The notes under the pieces were generated by a model. The model did not search any database. It saw nothing but the letters and a program-made list of their open reading frames with translations, and was not told the DNA's origin. 64,000 nucleotides of DNA from Phytopythium helicoides (Eukaryota > Oomycota > Peronosporomycetes > Pythiales > Pythiaceae): assembly GCA_024867545.1 (NCBI GenBank), contig JANFNE010000005.1:992001-1056000 (forward strand), written 5' to 3'. The position numbers and the translations under genes are program-made. Each line of letters opens with the position of its first letter. The first letter of the stretch is position 1. Positions 10,950 through 19,679 of this stretch are shown piece after piece.

Positions 10950-12044
10950 TCAGCGCCAGCGAGGGCGCACAGACGACGTCGTCGTGGCGACTTTGGATGC
11001 GCGGGTCCTGTCCGACTTGGTGGGGGCGGAGGTAGTTGTGGTGGTCGCTTCCGCAGCATCAGCAACAGCAGCAGCAACAAAAGCACCCTTGGAGGCTAAG
11101 TCCTCACGCCTGCGACCGAGCGAAACAAAGCGCGTATCACGTGTGCAGGCGACTGTTGCAGCAACCTTGGTCGCTTGGTCCTCACGTCGGCGACCGAGCG
11201 AAACAAAGCGCGTATCACGTCGCCGTGAAGGGATGGCAGTAGTGAGTGTCGCAGCCTTCGCGGCTTGGTCCTCGCGCCGGCGACCGAGCGAAACAAAGCG
11301 CATGTCACGTCGCTGGGACGTAACAGCAGGGACGATCGCAATAGCATCAGCGGCTGGTGGGACCGGTAGCAGCTGCTCGGATCGGCGACGACCTTGCGAC
11401 ACAAAGTGGCGGAGTTGAAACTCACGCTTGAGGATTCGCTCTCGCTCGGCGGAGGCTGTGCGGAAACTGGTGGAAAGCTCCGTGTTGATGGCGAGGACTT
11501 CGCTCTCGCTTTCTTCCTCACTCTCGCAGCCGTTCTCGCACTTGCAGTCGCAGTCATTCTCGCAGTCGCAGTCGTTGTCGTTGTCGCTTTTGCGCTCCGA
11601 GACGATGTTGCTCTCGTTGTCGCAGTCGCGGTCGCTGTCGTCCTCGTCCGTGGTCGAGTCGGCTTCCGTGCTGTCTTCAGCGTCGACCAGGTCCTTGGCT
11701 TCACTTTGGGCGTGGACCGAAGTGGTTGGTTGCTTCTCCACATCGTTCGAGGCGTCCACGCCAGCTCCAGCGTCGGAAGCGAGGCTCTCGACCTCCATGT
11801 CGTCGTGCGAGGCCGTCAAGGCCATCGAGGAGGGAGTTGTCGCGATGGAAGCCACGTGGGAGGTCGCCGAGAGCAGCAGCGACGCCGCGAAGACCACAGA
11901 GACGACGACGGAGACGACGACGGAGACGACGGAGACGGTGACGGCGCGGAACAGCGGCGAGCAGGCGGCGAACGCCTGCAGGGAGGCGAGCACCAGCAGG
12001 GAGGCGACGGCGGTGGCGGTGGCGACGGCGGTGGTGGCGCTCAT
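10950..12044 (-). CDS. Array-family repeat protein, copy L1 (364 aa)
   Basis: This is not a known family to me. The start is fixed by an in-frame TAG 12-18 bases upstream of the ATG at 12044. Layout: hydrophobic segment 1 (about 9-27, signal-peptide-like, AVASLLVLASLQAFA), hydrophobic segment 2 (about 35-58, Val/Ser-rich), an acidic Ser/Asp region (about 80-185) with a Cys cluster (CDCENDCDCKCENGC), and a basic half. The basic half has four repeats: a divergent FVSQGRRRSE at about 214, then RFVSLGRRREDQ at about 249, 279 and 305, each preceded by RD and followed by an Ala/Thr-rich spacer. The tail is Thr/Ala-rich and ends RPRWR. Each repeat ends Gly-Arg-Arg-Arg, which looks like a processing site. 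No intron is needed. Confidence 0.75.
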   Translation of the reverse strand: MSATTAVATATAVASLLVLASLQAFAACSPLFRAVTVSVVSVVVSVVVSVVFAASLLLSATSHVASIATTPSSMALTASHDDMEVESLASDAGAGVDASNDVEKQPTTSVHAQSEAKDLVDAEDSTEADSTTDEDDSDRDCDNESNIVSERKSDNDNDCDCENDCDCKCENGCESEEESESEVLAINTELSTSFRTASAERERILKREFQLRHFVSQGRRRSEQLLPVPPAADAIAIVPAVTSQRRDMRFVSLGRRREDQAAKAATLTTAIPSRRRDTRFVSLGRRREDQATKVAATVACTRDTRFVSLGRRREDLASKGAFVAAAVADAAEATTTTTSAPTKSDRTRASKVATTTSSVRPRWR

Positions 12045-12079
12045 GACGTCTGAAGGCTAGCGGCCGTGGGAGAGCGCGG

Positions 12080-12104
12080 GCTTGGCTTGGCTTGGCTTGG
12101 CTTG
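12080..12104. repeat. Short CTTGG pentamer run in array 5' region
   Basis: Four copies of CTTGG lie just upstream of the L1 gene start. The same run is present at the matching place in the other copies, with one altered copy in the right arm (CAAGCG). It lies in the presumed promoter or 5' leader. Confidence 0.6.
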
Positions 12105-13199
12105 TTCTCTTGGCGGCGAGAAGAAAAGTGAGGGCTCGGCCGGAAAAGGCAACCCGAGTTGACTTGGTGTTTGTATGTGTGGATTTTCGGGGAAAACCCT
12201 CGGAAAGGCTCTTGGCGGCCTGGGAGTCACGATCCGCGGAGCGGCTGAGGCACCAGTCAGCGCCTCTGGAGATCGCTGTGTGCGTCTGTGGGACTCGTGT
12301 GCTGCCTGGTGCGTTGCCGCGCATGCGTCATGAGCTGCTCCGTGCTCCGATCCGATGGTCCTCCGTGGTTGAAGTGGATCTGTACCCATTTCCGCCGGAC
12401 CAGCCGGAGCCGTCACATGGCTTCGTGACGTGACCTCTCACACACGTCACATGCGTGCACGAGGTTGATCCGAGCAGCTCCCAGTCGACGAGCACGTAGG
12501 TTGGGTATGAGTTGGAGTTGGAGTTGGAGGGAGACTGTCGTCTCTGACTGATTGGTTCGTCTTGGGACCGCGAGAGCTGCGCTCATGACGAGTTACTGGA
12601 TGCTTGTGGAGACTAAATTTCGAGTCACTTCCTCGAATGGGGTTCTCTGGACGTGGATGTGGATGTTGATTGTGTAAGAGCTCGTGATGGCATTCGTGTT
12701 TGTCGAGGTAATCCTTTCCCGGCGATCTATTTGCCTCCATGCCTACCCGCAGACTTCTCGATGGCACTGTGAGCCAGCATCAACCACAGAACCGGTACTA
12801 TCTCTCTATTCGATTGTCTCTGGTAACAGCCAGCGGAAGTCGAGTGGCCCCAAACCAGCGCATAGCATTAACACATGACGCAAACGCCCCAACCCAACGA
12901 ACGCAACAAACATTTCACTGCACGCCTCACTCCATGAGCTTTCTTTTCGAGCTTGGCGCGTCACAGTAGGCTGCCACACGGAGGCCAAACGAGTAGTCGC
13001 TCGAGAGTGACAAGCAAATGAGAAGGATGAACGGATAAGGTGCAATCAACGAGCCATTGGCCAACAAACTGCAAACACACCCGATCGACGGCGTAACATG
13101 CACGCACGCTCGCTCGCTCGCTCGCTCACTCGATTGAGGACGTCGAAACTCAAAGAGACGTTTATGAAAGGTACATGCGTGTTTGTTACTTGAGGTCAT
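12105..13199. other. Conserved non-coding spacer of the array unit
   Basis: About 1.1 kb between copies L1 and L2, repeated almost unchanged between L2 and L3 and inverted in the right arm. It holds short direct repeats (GAGTTG near 12,505; CTCG near 13,106) and CACGTCAC/TGACGTGA-like palindromic boxes. The open frames here are GC shadows. It presumably drives the array genes. Confidence 0.5.
13106..13128. repeat. CTCG tetranucleotide microsatellite
   Basis: A run of GCTC/CTCG tetramers, present at the equivalent site about 2394 bases on (about 15,500) and, shorter and inverted, in the right arm. Confidence 0.7.
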
Positions 13200-13325
13200 C
13201 TCACGCTATACATATGCACGCACACTACAACAACAAAATAAATAGATAACGCTCGCTCGAGCCGACTGACTCACTCACTGGATGTTGAGGAAGAGGCTTG
13301 AGCGGCTAGCTCGATTGAATCGGTT

Positions 13326-13360
13326 CGATCAGCTCGATCAGCTCGATCAGCTCGATCAGC
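13326..13360. repeat. Nine-base minisatellite beside the array gene stop codon
   Basis: Tandem GATCAGCTC units lie immediately downstream of the stop codon of L2. L2 and L3 have about four units, R1 has about four with variants, R2 about one, and L1 has degenerate units. The stop TGA lies within the first unit, so slippage here acts right at the gene end. Confidence 0.7.
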
Positions 13361-14438
13361 GCCAGCGCGGGCGCACAGACGACGTTGTCGTGGCGACTTT
13401 GGATGCGCGGGTCCTGTCCGACTTGGTGGGGGCGGAGGTAGTTGTGGTGGTCGCTTCCGCAGCATCAGCAACAGCAGCAGCAACAACAGCACTCTTGGAG
13501 GCTAGGTCCTCACGCCTGCGACCGAGCGAAACAAAGCGCGTATCACGTGTGCAGGCGACTGTTGCAGCAACCTTGGTCGCTTGGTCCTCACGCCTGCGAC
13601 CGAGCGAAACAAAGCGCGTATCACGTGTGCAGGCGACTGTTGCAGCAACCTTGGTCGCTTGGTCCTCGCGCCGGCGACCGAGCGAAACAAAGCGCATGTC
13701 ACGTCGCTGGGACGTAACAGCAGGGACGATCGCAATAGCATCGGCGGCTGGTGCGACCGGCAGCAGCTGCTCGGATCGGCGACGGCCTTGTGACACAAAG
13801 TGGCGGAGTTGAAACTCACGCTTGAGGATTCGCTCTTGCTCGGCGGAGGCTGTGCGGAAACTGGTGGAAAGCTCCGTGTTGGTGGTGAGGACTTCGCTCT
13901 CGCTTTTGTTCTCACTCTCGCAGCCGTTCTCGCACTTGCAGTCGCAGTCATTCTCGCTGTAGAAGTCGTTATCGTTGTCGCTTTTGCGCTCCGAGACGAT
14001 GTTGCTCTCGTTGTCGCAGTCGCGGTCGCTGTCGTCCTCGTCCGTGGTCGAGTCGGCTTCCGTGCTGTCTTCAGCGTCGACCAGGTCCTCGGCTTCACTT
14101 TGGGCGTGGACCGAAGTGGTTGGTTGCTTTTCCACATCGTTCGAGGCGTCCACGCCAGCTCCAGCGTCGGCAGCGAGGCTCTCGACCTCCGTGTCGTCGT
14201 GCGAGGCCGTCAAGGCCATCGAGGAGGGAGTTGTCGCGATGGGAGCCACGTGGGAGGTCGCCGAGAGCAGCAGCGACGCCGCGAAGACCACAGAGACGAC
14301 GACGGAGACGACGACGGAGACGACGGAGACGGTGACGGCGCGGAACAGCGGCGAGCAGGCGGCGAACGCCTGCAGGGAGGCGAGCACCAGCAGGGAGGCG
14401 ACGGCGGTGGCGGTGGCGACGGCGGTGGTGGCGCTCAT
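13356..14438 (-). CDS. Array-family repeat protein, copy L2 (360 aa)
   Basis: Layout as in L1, with the same ATG context and upstream TAG. It has one divergent FVSQGRRRSE repeat and three RFVSLGRRRED repeats. The second and third repeats with their spacer (KVAATVACTRDTRFVSLGRR) are the same block duplicated, whereas L1 has a different spacer (TTAIPS) before its second repeat, so this copy arose by internal duplication or conversion. The Cys cluster is reduced at its start (FYSENDCDCKCENGC). The frame is intact despite many substitutions relative to the right-arm copies, which argues for selection on the protein. Confidence 0.75.
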   Translation of the reverse strand: MSATTAVATATAVASLLVLASLQAFAACSPLFRAVTVSVVSVVVSVVVSVVFAASLLLSATSHVAPIATTPSSMALTASHDDTEVESLAADAGAGVDASNDVEKQPTTSVHAQSEAEDLVDAEDSTEADSTTDEDDSDRDCDNESNIVSERKSDNDNDFYSENDCDCKCENGCESENKSESEVLTTNTELSTSFRTASAEQERILKREFQLRHFVSQGRRRSEQLLPVAPAADAIAIVPAVTSQRRDMRFVSLGRRREDQATKVAATVACTRDTRFVSLGRRREDQATKVAATVACTRDTRFVSLGRRREDLASKSAVVAAAVADAAEATTTTTSAPTKSDRTRASKVATTTSSVRPRWR

Positions 14439-15749
14439 GACGTCTGAAGGCTAGCGGCCGTGGGAGAGCGCGGGCTTGGCTTGGCTTGGCTTGGCTTGTT
14501 CTCTTGGCGGCGAGAAGAAAAGTGAGGGCTCGGCCGGAAAAGGCAACCCGAGTTGACTTGGTGTTTGTATGTGTGGATTTTCGGGGAAAACCCTCGGAAA
14601 GGCTCTTGGCGGCCTGGGAGTCACGATCCGCGGAGCGGCTGAGGCACCAGTCAGCGCCTCTGGAGATCGCTGTGTGCGTCTGTGGGACTCGTGTGCTGCC
14701 TGGTGCGTTGCCGCGCATGCGTCATGAGCTGCTCCGTGCTCCGATCCGATGGTCCTCCGTGGTTGAAGTGGATCTGTACCCATTTCCGCCGGACCAGCCG
14801 GAGCCGTCACATGGCTACGTGACGTGACATCTCACACACGTCACATGCGTGCACGAGGTTGATCCGAGCAGCTCCCAGTCGACGAGCACGTAGGTTGGGT
14901 ATGAGTTGGAGTTGGAGTTGGAGGGAGACTGTCGTCTCTGACTGATTGGTTCGTCTTGGGACCGCGAGAGCTGCGCTCATGACGAGTTACTGGATGCTTG
15001 TGGAGACTAAATTTCGAGTCACTTCCTCGAATGGGGTTCTCTGGACGTGGATGTGGATGTTGATTGTGTAAGAGCTCGTGATGGCATTCGTGTTTGTCGA
15101 GGTAATCCTTTCCCGGCGATCTATTTGCCTCCATGCCTACCCGCAGACTTCTCGATGGCACTGTGAGCCAGCATCAACCACAGAACCGGTACTATCTCTC
15201 TATTCGATTGTCTCTGGTAACAGCCAGCGGAAGTCGAGTGGCCCCAAACCAGCGCATAGCATTAACACATGACGCAAACGCCCCAACCCAACGAACGCAA
15301 CAAACATTTCACTGCACGCCTCACTCCATGAGCTTTCTTTTCGAGCTTGGCGCGTCACAGTAGGCTGCCACACGGAGGCCAAACGAGTAGTCGCTCGAGA
15401 GTGACAAGCAAATGAGAAGGATGAACGGATAAGGTGCAATCAACGAGCCATTGGCCAACAAACTGCAAACACACCCGATCGACGGCGTAACATGCACGCA
15501 CGCTCGCTCGCTCGCTCGCTCACTCGATTGAGGACGTCGAAACTCAAAGAGACGTTTATGAAAGGTACATGCGTGTTTGTTACTTGAGGTCATCTCACGC
15601 TATCCACATGCACGCACACTACAACAACAAAATAAATAGATAACGCTCGCTCGAGCCGACTGACTCACTCACTGGATGTTGAGGAAGAGGCTTGAGCGGC
15701 TAGCTCGATTGAATCGGTTCGATCAGCTCGATCAGCTCGATCAGCTCGA

Positions 15750-16832
15750 TCAGCGCCAGCGCGGGCGCACAGACGACGTTGTCGTGGCGACTTTGGATGC
15801 GCGGGTCCTGTCCGACTTGGTGGGGGCGGAGGTAGTTGTGGTGGTCGCTTCCGCAGCATCAGCAACAGCAGCAGCAACAACAGCACTCTTGGAGGCTAGG
15901 TCCTCACGCCGTCGACCGAGCGAAACAAAGCGCGTATCACGTGTGCAGGCGACTGTTGCAGCAACCTTGGTCGCTTGGTCCTCACGCCTGCGACCGAGCG
16001 AAACAAAGCGCGTATCACGTGTGCAGGCGACTGTTGCAGCAACCTTGGTCGCTTGGTCCTCGCGCCGGCGACCGAGCGAAACAAAGCGCATGTCACGTCG
16101 CTGGGACGTAACAGCAGGGACGATCGCAATAGCATCAGCGGCTGGTGGGACCGGTAGCAGCTGCTCGGATCGGCGACGACCTTGCGACACAAAGTGGCGG
16201 AGTTGAAACTCACGCTTGAGGATTCGCTCTCGCTCGGCGGAGGCTGTGCGGAAACTGGTGGAAAGCTCCGTGTTGATGGCGAGGACTTCGCTCTCGCTTT
16301 TGTTCTCACTCTCGCAGCCGTTCTCGCACTTGCAGTCGCAGTCATTCTCGCTGTAGAAGTCGTTATCGTTGTCGCTTTTGCGCTCCGAGACGATGTTGCT
16401 CTCGTTGTCGCAGTCGCGGTCGCTGTCGTCCTCGTCCGTGGTCGAGTCGGCTTCCGTGCTGTCTTCAGCGTCGACCAGGTCCTCGGCTTCACTTTGGGCG
16501 TGGACCGAAGTGGTTGGTTGCTTTTCCACATCGTTCGAGGCGTCCACGCCAGCTCCAGCGTCGGAAGCGAGGCTCTCGACCTCCGTGTCGTCGTGCGAGG
16601 CCGTCAAGGCCATCGAGGAGGGAGTTGTCGCGATGGGAGCCACGTGGGAGGTCGCCGAGAGCAGCAGCGACGCCGCGAAGACCACAGAGACGACGACGGA
16701 GACGACGACGGAGACGACGGAGACGGTGACGGCGCGGAACAGCGGCGAGCAGGCGGCGAACGCCTGCAGGGAGGCGAGCACCAGCAGGGAGGCGACGGCG
16801 GTGGCGGTGGCGACGGCGGTGGTGGCGCTCAT
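15750..16832 (-). CDS. Array-family repeat protein, copy L3 (360 aa)
   Basis: Almost identical to L2 (same duplicated repeat block, same altered Cys cluster). It shares some L1-type variants in the middle (VLAINTEL, AERERI, and PVPP before the repeats), so it is a mosaic of L1-like and L2-like sequence. This suggests recent unequal exchange or conversion inside the array. The start at 16832 and the upstream TAG are conserved. The last repeat reads RSVDG in an alternative frame only; the protein frame itself is intact. Confidence 0.75.
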   Translation of the reverse strand: MSATTAVATATAVASLLVLASLQAFAACSPLFRAVTVSVVSVVVSVVVSVVFAASLLLSATSHVAPIATTPSSMALTASHDDTEVESLASDAGAGVDASNDVEKQPTTSVHAQSEAEDLVDAEDSTEADSTTDEDDSDRDCDNESNIVSERKSDNDNDFYSENDCDCKCENGCESENKSESEVLAINTELSTSFRTASAERERILKREFQLRHFVSQGRRRSEQLLPVPPAADAIAIVPAVTSQRRDMRFVSLGRRREDQATKVAATVACTRDTRFVSLGRRREDQATKVAATVACTRDTRFVSLGRRREDLASKSAVVAAAVADAAEATTTTTSAPTKSDRTRASKVATTTSSVRPRWR

Positions 16833-17326
16833 GACGTCTGAAGGCTAGCGGCCGTGGGAGAGCGCGGGCTTGGCTTGGCTTGGCTTGGCTTGTTCTCTTG
16901 GCGGTGAGAAGGAAAGTGAGGGCTTGGACGGAAAAGGCAACCCGAGTTGACTTGGTGTTTGTATGTGTGGATTTTCGGGGAAAACCCTCGGAAAGGCTCT
17001 TGGCGGCCTGGGAGTCACGATCCGCGGAGCGGCTGAGGCACCAGTCAGCGCCTCTGGAGATCGCTGTGTGCGTCTGTGGGACTCGTGTGCTGCCTGGTGC
17101 GTTGCCGCGCATGCGTCATGAGCTGCTCCGTGCTCCGATCCGATGGTCCTCCATGGTTGAAGTGGATCTGTACCCATTTCCGCCGGACCAGCCGGAGCCG
17201 TCACATGGCTACGTGACGTGACATCTCACACACGTCACATGCGTGCACGAGGTTGATCCGAGCAGCTTCCAGTCGACGAGCACGTAGGTTGGGTTTGAGT
17301 TGGAGGGGGTCTGGGTTGGAGTTGAA

Positions 17327-17340
17327 GGGGGGGGGGGGGG
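17327..17340. repeat. Fourteen-base G run at the end of the left array
   Basis: An uninterrupted G run lies where unit 3 has GAGTTGGAGTTGGAGG in the other units. It is just inside the array boundary and is a likely assembly weak point. Confidence 0.7.
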
Positions 17341-17377
17341 CTATCGTCGCTGACTGATTGGTTTGTCTTGGGACCGG

Positions 17378-17579
17378 CTGTGTGCGGCCGGTATTGACCA
17401 AGGCTTGTGAGAATGATATCTGTCCGATAATTACCTGTCAGCATGGTAGTGATGTGTTAGCTCGCTATCTGAATTTAGATGGGGCTTCGACATCGATGGA
17501 GCTTTTGGTGTATGCCTGTCAAGAATCTTTTCAATTCTATTCGTTGCCGACCTCACAACTCTACGTGCTCTTTATGTAG
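17378..17579 (+). pseudogene. Coding-like fragment right of the left array
   Basis: A plus frame continues out of the array edge and reads protein-like (TKACENDICPIITCQHGSDV, then MELLVYACQESFQFYSLP) until a stop that overlaps the end of the TrmO gene. It lacks a start of its own because the upstream part is array sequence. It may be the 3' remnant of a gene interrupted by the array. Confidence 0.25.
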
Positions 17580-19034
17580 AGCTGACTTCGTCGATTTGCG
17601 AGATGCTGATGATAGTTATACAGAGTTCACCAGGATTGCCTTTGCGATCACTCTCATCGACACCTGTGAAGACATACTTGATGGTCGCATTATCTAGAGT
17701 GAGTTGGTTGACGCGATCGCTCGAAGTCATGCGTTGTGTCTGATGGCGGCTGCGTACGTCCACACGGAGAACCTCCTCGATGGCGCTTATGAATGAAGCC
17801 GTCGACTCGTAAAAGTGCATTGACCTTGGCGCAAGCGTCTCTACCACCGTCAACGCTGCATCCTTTTCCTTCCACGCGATGCTGTTGAATTATCAAAGGT
17901 GTCAGCAGCCTGGCTTGCAGGTATACAGATGTTGTACGTACTGCACATGTGGTTGTGGAGTTGATACCCATGTTGCAATACGAGCATCTGGTATGCTATC
18001 ATAGGCTGCAACATCACCGTATTTGTTCGTTGGGGCTCACGCCAATACCATCCATATCTCCGAACTCAAGCGTACCTGGTAAATATGGCTTGATGTCAAG
18101 CACGGGCGTGCCATTGACAAGGTCGATACCTGTGAGGAACACTGTGCGGGCCTTCCTGTCTATGGAGGCGATTGTCGCCAGAGTGATTCCGATGGGGTTC
18201 GGCCGGTGCGGTGATCGAGTGCTGAAGACTCCAACTCGCTCCTTCAGCATCGGTGGTGCAATCTTGGCCTAAAGATAATGAATTCGTCGCGTTAGTCGAG
18301 TTCTTCGACCATCCAGCTTGAGAAGGGAATTGCATACCGCGTACGTGTGGCGGTGGCTGTCGGAGCGCAAGCCCTTGTGTGCGCGAGCATTCTTGCCGTT
18401 GGTGTTGAGGTGGAAGACAAACACGATCCAGACATGGCTGAAATCCTCCAACCCGACTAGCGCGTCAGGAGACACGTTGCGCTGGAACACGATTCGCGCG
18501 CGCGTCGACGGCGCCAGCGCTCCCTGCCTCGGTGTGCCTAGAGAGCAAGCGGTGTTTTGCATAAGGAGAATGCAGTGCAGTAGCCATCACTGTAGAGGAG
18601 CAGAACACACCGAGGCATTCCTTGAAGCAGGACGCGACGTGTCCTATGGGCTGGACGAAGAACCCGTTGGACGTATCTAGCTTCTCGTCCATTACGCGCC
18701 GCAGCTCCTGCCAACCACACGCATTGACGCCGTCAGTCACGCCGAGTTCCATGCATCAGCCTGAATACAGTTGGTTCGAACCTTCTCGGCCGCGACTCGC
18801 CCTCGGCGCTCCCCCTGCCGCATCTTCTCGGTCCGTGTCCGCTCCTGCGCATCGAGCATTCGCGTTCCACTTGAGCTCGCACTTTTCGATTCCAGCGGCC
18901 ACGAGCTCCAGCGCAGTCACCTGCTCATACTCGGCCGACCGACGCAGCAGCGCGAGGTAGCGCGCGCCCAGAAACAGCAGCGCGCCGGCCTGCAGCGCCA
19001 GCGCCAGCGCCTGCAGCGGCACCTCCACCCCCAT
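17572..19034 (-). CDS. TrmO-type tRNA N6-methyladenosine methyltransferase, with N-terminal membrane segment
   Basis: TRMO (TsaA/YaeB fold) methylates N6-threonylcarbamoyl-adenosine-37 in tRNA using SAM. Seen in order: FFVQPIGHVASCF (start of the fold), TPRQGALAPSTRARIVF, LVGLEDFSHVWIVFVFHLN, VGVFSTRSPHRPNPIGITLA (the core SAM-binding signature), LTGIDLVNGTPVLDIKPYLP, and a C-terminal domain with FISAIEEVLRVDVRSRHQTQ like human TRMO. There are at least four exons and the stop is at 17572-17574. The chosen start at 19034 puts a hydrophobic segment (LALALQAGALLFLGARYLAL) and an acidic helix before the catalytic fold, which I do not know from other TRMO proteins. Length about 380 aa. Confidence 0.85.
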
Positions 19035-19389
19035 CAGCGTGTGTGGACGCCATTCCCGAGCAGCTACAAGCGCATCTATTGGTTGAAATATCCCTATTTA
19101 ACGACTTCTCATTGGCTGTAAATGAATATTCTGGCGCGACCACCTCGCGACCTGTCAAAGATCGTGGAATGGGAAAGAGCGCCAGCGACCGCCGCCTCTC
19201 GGCCGCCGAGCAGCACCGCCGCGTGCGTCCCACATGGCCGCAGGGCCTCACACACCTCTCTATAGTTGGGCAGTTGTAGCTGACGCGCGGGTGGCGCAAT
19301 CGTAGGCCTCCGGGGCGTTCGAGAAGGCGCAGACCGAGCGCTTCCACTCGCGGCTCAGCGCCGGCCACGCGCCGCTCGCAGCGCGAAAG
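19035..19389. other. Intergenic stretch
   Basis: Between the TrmO start (minus) and a small plus-strand frame. A Met-initiated plus frame at 19,169 (MGKSASDRRLSAAEQHRRVR) could be a 5' exon of the next small gene. Nothing else was seen. Confidence 0.3.
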
Positions 19390-19539
19390 ATGGCGCGCCG
19401 AGCCTCCAACAGCGAACAGGACGTCAAGCCCAACCGGATGAGCGCCTCGTCGTCGGCCGGCGTGCTGCTCGTGCTCTGTGGCTCGCTCTTTGCCGTCGGG
19501 TACGCGGCGGTGCTCACTGCCTTGCCGCACGAGGCGTGA
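19390..19539 (+). CDS. Small single-pass membrane protein (49 aa)
   Basis: ATG at 19390, stop at 19537-19539. It has a charged N-terminus (MARRASNSEQDVKPNRMSAS) followed by one clean transmembrane helix (GVLLVLCGSLFAVGYAAVL) and a short tail. Codon use is GC3-rich like the neighbours. The length and layout resemble small subunits of membrane complexes or SMIM-type proteins, but no family is recognised. A 5' exon upstream is possible. Confidence 0.4.
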   Translation: MARRASNSEQDVKPNRMSASSSAGVLLVLCGSLFAVGYAAVLTALPHEA

Positions 19540-19679
19540 GCCCAAGCTGAAGCTGGGCAGCTGCACACAGACCCAGCCTGCGTGTATCAATTGAAAGAAT
19601 TGGCAATGGGAACTAGGAACGAGTTTGCTTTATGCCAGTCTGTGCATCTCCCTCAATCAACATGTACACCTCGACTTGT

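Larger units (their letters stand above)
10805..17374. repeat. Left tandem array: three 2.4-kb units, third truncated
   Basis: Units start at about 10,805, 13,200 and 15,594. The period is 2394-2396 bases and units 2 and 3 are almost identical. Each unit carries one gene on the minus strand and about 1.3 kb of conserved non-coding sequence. The third unit stops matching at about 17,374, right after a G run. The same unit recurs inverted at 49.4-53.5 kb. No transposase, terminal inverted repeat or LTR was seen, so tandem duplication is more likely than transposition. Confidence 0.9.

Noticed and set aside
11394..12053. Long plus-strand open frames antisense to the array genes (219 and 210 aa, and the equivalents at 13.8, 16.2, 49.9 and 52.2 kb)
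   Set aside because: They mirror the GC3-biased codons of the real gene. They have no start context, read as Val/Ala or Ser/Leu or Arg low-complexity, and change more between copies than the sense frame.
12057..12416. 119-codon frame upstream of the array gene
   Set aside because: Kept only as a leader ORF in findings. Its Pro/Ala composition and overlap with the presumed promoter argue against an independent gene.
10805..17374. Array as a transposon or CRISPR-like repeat
   Set aside because: Units are 2.4 kb with a gene each. There is no transposase, LTR, terminal inverted repeat, target-site duplication or short regular spacers.
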